Positions 62,286-64,000 of a stretch of DNA of 64,000 nt are shown here, in pieces. The notes beneath the pieces are model-generated. The model was not told the DNA's origin, did not search any database, and was given only the letters and a program-made list of their open reading frames with translations. The stretch comes from Methanocella arvoryzae MRE50 (GTDB lineage: Archaea; Halobacteriota; Methanocellia; Methanocellales; Methanocellaceae). The DNA is taken from NCBI RefSeq assembly GCF_000063445.1, contig NC_009464.1, positions 744,001 through 808,000 of the forward strand, read 5' to 3'. The translations under genes were made by a program, and so were the position numbers. How positions within the stretch are numbered: position 1 is the first letter of the stretch; each line of letters starts with the position of its first letter.

Positions 62286-62641
62286 TGTTCAACTCTTACA
62301 CAGACAATACGCTGGAGTACTACCCGGACAAGTGCGTCGGCTGTGGCATGTGCTGGAACGTCTGCCCTCACGCCGTCTTCGGGCAGGAAGAGCGCAAGAG
62401 CACAAACCTGCTGATGAAGGCGAAGACCGTGGCAAAGCTGGAGCGCAAGGAGGCCTGCATGGAGTGCGGCGCCTGCCAGCTCAACTGTCCCTCGGGCGCC
62501 ATCAAGGTCCAGAGCGGAGTAGGCTGCGCTGCCGCCATGATTCGTGCGGCGCTCACCGGAGGGCCGGAAGTCTGCGGGGACGGGGGCTGCTGTGGTAGCA
62601 GCACCACTGAGCAGTCCTGCGGTTGTGGAGAGAAAAAGTAG
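62285..62641 (+). CDS. hgcB: Mercury methylation ferredoxin HgcB
   Basis: Reduces the HgcA corrinoid and may deliver Hg. Two 4Fe-4S motifs: CVGCGMCWNVCP (Cys17-27) and CMECGACQLNCP (Cys58-68). A further conserved Cys81 is in VGCAAAMI. The tail carries GCCG (Cys102-103) and CGCG (Cys112, 114); a C-terminal vicinal pair is typical of HgcB and needed for activity in tested homologues. The ATG at 62285 overlaps the hgcA stop. No further gene follows in this direction. Confidence 0.95.
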   Translation: MFNSYTDNTLEYYPDKCVGCGMCWNVCPHAVFGQEERKSTNLLMKAKTVAKLERKEACMECGACQLNCPSGAIKVQSGVGCAAAMIRAALTGGPEVCGDGGCCGSSTTEQSCGCGEKK

Positions 62642-62693
62642 GCCCGCGCTGGCCCTCTTTACTTTATTCTGTCTCAGAGGAAAAAATAAAAAA

Positions 62694-63218
62694 TCACTCG
62701 TCTTTTATCACGCAGGTCTTCAGCAGCAGGTCATACAGCCCCTGTTTTTTATCGTTGAGCAGGATGAAGATGAAGCCGATGTAGAAGAAATTGCTGAACA
62801 GCATCTTGAGGATGTACCTGAGCGCCGCTGTCACGAAGCTGATGCGCTCGCCGTCTTCGCCGACCACCTTTAGCCTGAGCAGGATTTTCCCGGGAGTGCC
62901 CTGATACTTCGAGCTCTCGAACCACGCGCTGTACACCACCATCGCGGCGATCACTACCAGGATCGAGATGAGGAGCACAAGGACTGCGATCATAATCAGC
63001 ATGACGCCGAGATCTTCTGAGGCGGTGCTCATGAAAAACGCCGTAAAGTAGATGATCATGGCAGGGATCATGATGATAAATCCGATAACGCCCATTATTA
63101 GAGAGTCGATCAGAAATGCCACCAGCCGGATAAGGAAGCCGGCATAGTTTAAGACAGGGGGCTCAAGAACAGGGTGCACAGGATCGAAACTGGTATCGTG
63201 AGGACTGATGCTTCTCAA
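62694..63218 (-). CDS. RDD-family membrane protein
   Basis: A membrane protein of about 175 residues with three or four spans. NYAGFLIRLVAFLIDSLIMG carries the Arg and Asp of the RDD signature; a basic/glycine loop KYQGTPGKILLRLKVV and a last span follow, ending LLLKTCVIKDE. The start is taken as TTG at 63218 with GGTGG before it; a longer form would run antisense through the IS left end, which is not credible. Function unknown; it converges on hgcB. Confidence 0.7.
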   Translation of the reverse strand: MRSISPHDTSFDPVHPVLEPPVLNYAGFLIRLVAFLIDSLIMGVIGFIIMIPAMIIYFTAFFMSTASEDLGVMLIMIAVLVLLISILVVIAAMVVYSAWFESSKYQGTPGKILLRLKVVGEDGERISFVTAALRYILKMLFSNFFYIGFIFILLNDKKQGLYDLLLKTCVIKDE

Positions 63219-63254
63219 TAAACCACCAGTATAGGATAGGCTATACTTGTAATT

Positions 63255-64000
63255 GTGACTTTTGCATAAGTCGATAACAAGTATATGGGCATTGCAGCCG
63301 TTGGCGTTTTTATGCATAGTAAAAACGTTGGTACGGGCTGGCAGATGCCCGTTTCTTGCTTCGATTGCCATTGTAAAATACTTTCTGACATACCGCTCAT
63401 GATGCTGGAAGCGGTTGACTGGCAGCGTTTCCGATACCTCGAGAAGAATAATAAGATTGGGAGGCCTCCCCAGTACAGTCGGATCGCCTTGCTACGAGCA
63501 CTTCTCTACATGGAACTGGCAAATCTCTCGAGTGTCAGTGAACTAGTAAGAATACTCAAGGGCGACAATTATAAAATGCGGATTCTCGGCTTCGACCAAT
63601 TACCTAGTGAGAGCACGTTCAGCAGATTCAAAGACCAGGTAGACACCGACCGGATCATGGTCCTGTTGACAAGCATGATCTGGAAGAAAAACCCGGATTT
63701 CATGAGCATGGTTGGGGTAGACAGTACCAGCCTCCCTGCGTTCACCCGGAGTGATCCTGAGGCCTCATGGGGGTACGATCACATCAATGATAAAATGTAC
63801 TACGGGTACAAAATCCACTTACTTTACGATCTGATTACACTGGCGCCGATCTGCAGTATTGTCACTCCTGCCAACATGCATGACACTACACAACTACTGC
63901 CATTACAGAGGAAAATGGGCAGTCGCATACTCCTTGTTAAGGGATTGTTCGCTGACATTGCCTATGACTCTAAAGAGCACTTGGAACGCATATACCCGAT
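63255..64000 (+). mobile_element. Second, related insertion sequence (cut by window end)
   Basis: The left end GTGACTTTTGCATAA matches the end of the IS at 59562 in 14 of 15 bases, and the region just inside (AAGTATATGGGCATTGCAGC) is similar. Same orientation. The right end lies outside the window. It starts 37 bases before the RDD gene on the other strand. Confidence 0.85.
63312..64000 (+). CDS. IS transposase, 3' truncated at window edge
   Basis: Begins MHSKNVGTGWQMPVSCFDC and continues collinear with the transposase at 59618 (MVGVDSTSLPAFTRSDP, LFADIAYDSKEHLERIYP), with roughly two thirds to three quarters of residues matching by eye. About 229 codons are visible without a stop. The two copies are relatives of one family but not a recent duplication. 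Confidence 0.85.
   Translation, partial: MHSKNVGTGWQMPVSCFDCHCKILSDIPLMMLEAVDWQRFRYLEKNNKIGRPPQYSRIALLRALLYMELANLSSVSELVRILKGDNYKMRILGFDQLPSESTFSRFKDQVDTDRIMVLLTSMIWKKNPDFMSMVGVDSTSLPAFTRSDPEASWGYDHINDKMYYGYKIHLLYDLITLAPICSIVTPANMHDTTQLLPLQRKMGSRILLVKGLFADIAYDSKEHLERIYP

Noticed and set aside
62694-63371. Longer RDD protein start at 63371
   Set aside because: The first 38 residues would be antisense to the IS end and transposase start. The family domain begins later, and a TTG at 63218 has GGTGG before it.
59562-64000. Recent composite transposon moving hgc as one unit
   Set aside because: The two transposases differ at about a quarter to a third of residues by eye, and the first IS has its own 12-base duplication, so it inserted independently. 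Kept only as an old or chance bracket.

Overview
The window reads as chromosome of a hydrogenotrophic, formate-using methanogenic archaeon, most likely a Methanocella (Rice Cluster I) relative. The lineage call is inference. It rests on F420-reducing hydrogenase (frhADGB), two F420-type formate dehydrogenases, formate-dependent PurP, archaeal information-processing genes (aCPSF1/FttA, RpoF, L21e, Pus10, DUF655, a TTT-processed proteasome beta subunit), TATA boxes and short or absent leaders, and GC-rich genes separated by AT-rich or repeat-filled gaps.

Layout. 0-16 kb is mixed housekeeping: an HRDC protein, a membrane-protein trio, glmM with a MobB-MoaE fusion, prs, a LysE exporter, UDP-sugar dehydrogenase, two NifX-like cofactor proteins, an exported metallo-beta-lactamase protein with DUF3006, an XPD-like helicase with a HEAT tail, and a beta carbonic anhydrase. 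16-39 kb is an energy-metabolism block. frhADGB runs left and a six-gene complex-I-like operon (HyfB-C-E-F-G-I order) runs right. The large subunit of that complex has lost all four [NiFe] cysteines, so it is not a hydrogenase and resembles the 'Ehr' type. Next come fdhC-fdhA-fdhB-carbonic anhydrase, purP, and a second fdhAB. Formate is imported, oxidised to CO2 for F420 reduction, hydrated to bicarbonate, and also used directly in purine synthesis.

39-58.9 kb holds a methyltransferase, an MTA/MTI phosphorylase, a PPOX protein, psmB-aCPSF1, a 6PGDH-like enzyme, an AI-2E family permease, trmJ-moaC, nnr, a DUF1254 protein, a DUF2785 protein, and the conserved archaeal cluster pus10-rpl21e-rpoF-DUF655-rsmA-hemK homologue.

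58.9-64 kb is an accessory end. It has a VapBC-like pair, a complete DDE insertion sequence with 12-bp target duplication placed exactly at the toxin stop codon, a nitroreductase remnant, and hgcC-hgcA-hgcB, the mercury-methylation genes, behind a palindromic putative operator. An RDD membrane protein and a second, diverged copy of the same IS family follow, cut by the window edge. The mercury-methylation operon is therefore bracketed by two same-orientation related IS elements.

Most long gaps are filled by large quasi-palindromic elements. Each is built from a short word repeated imperfectly in one arm and reverse-complemented in the other. One pair is in inverted orientation about 29 kb apart; another is a direct pair about 24 kb apart that encloses the energy block. 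No tRNA, rRNA or CRISPR array was recognised.
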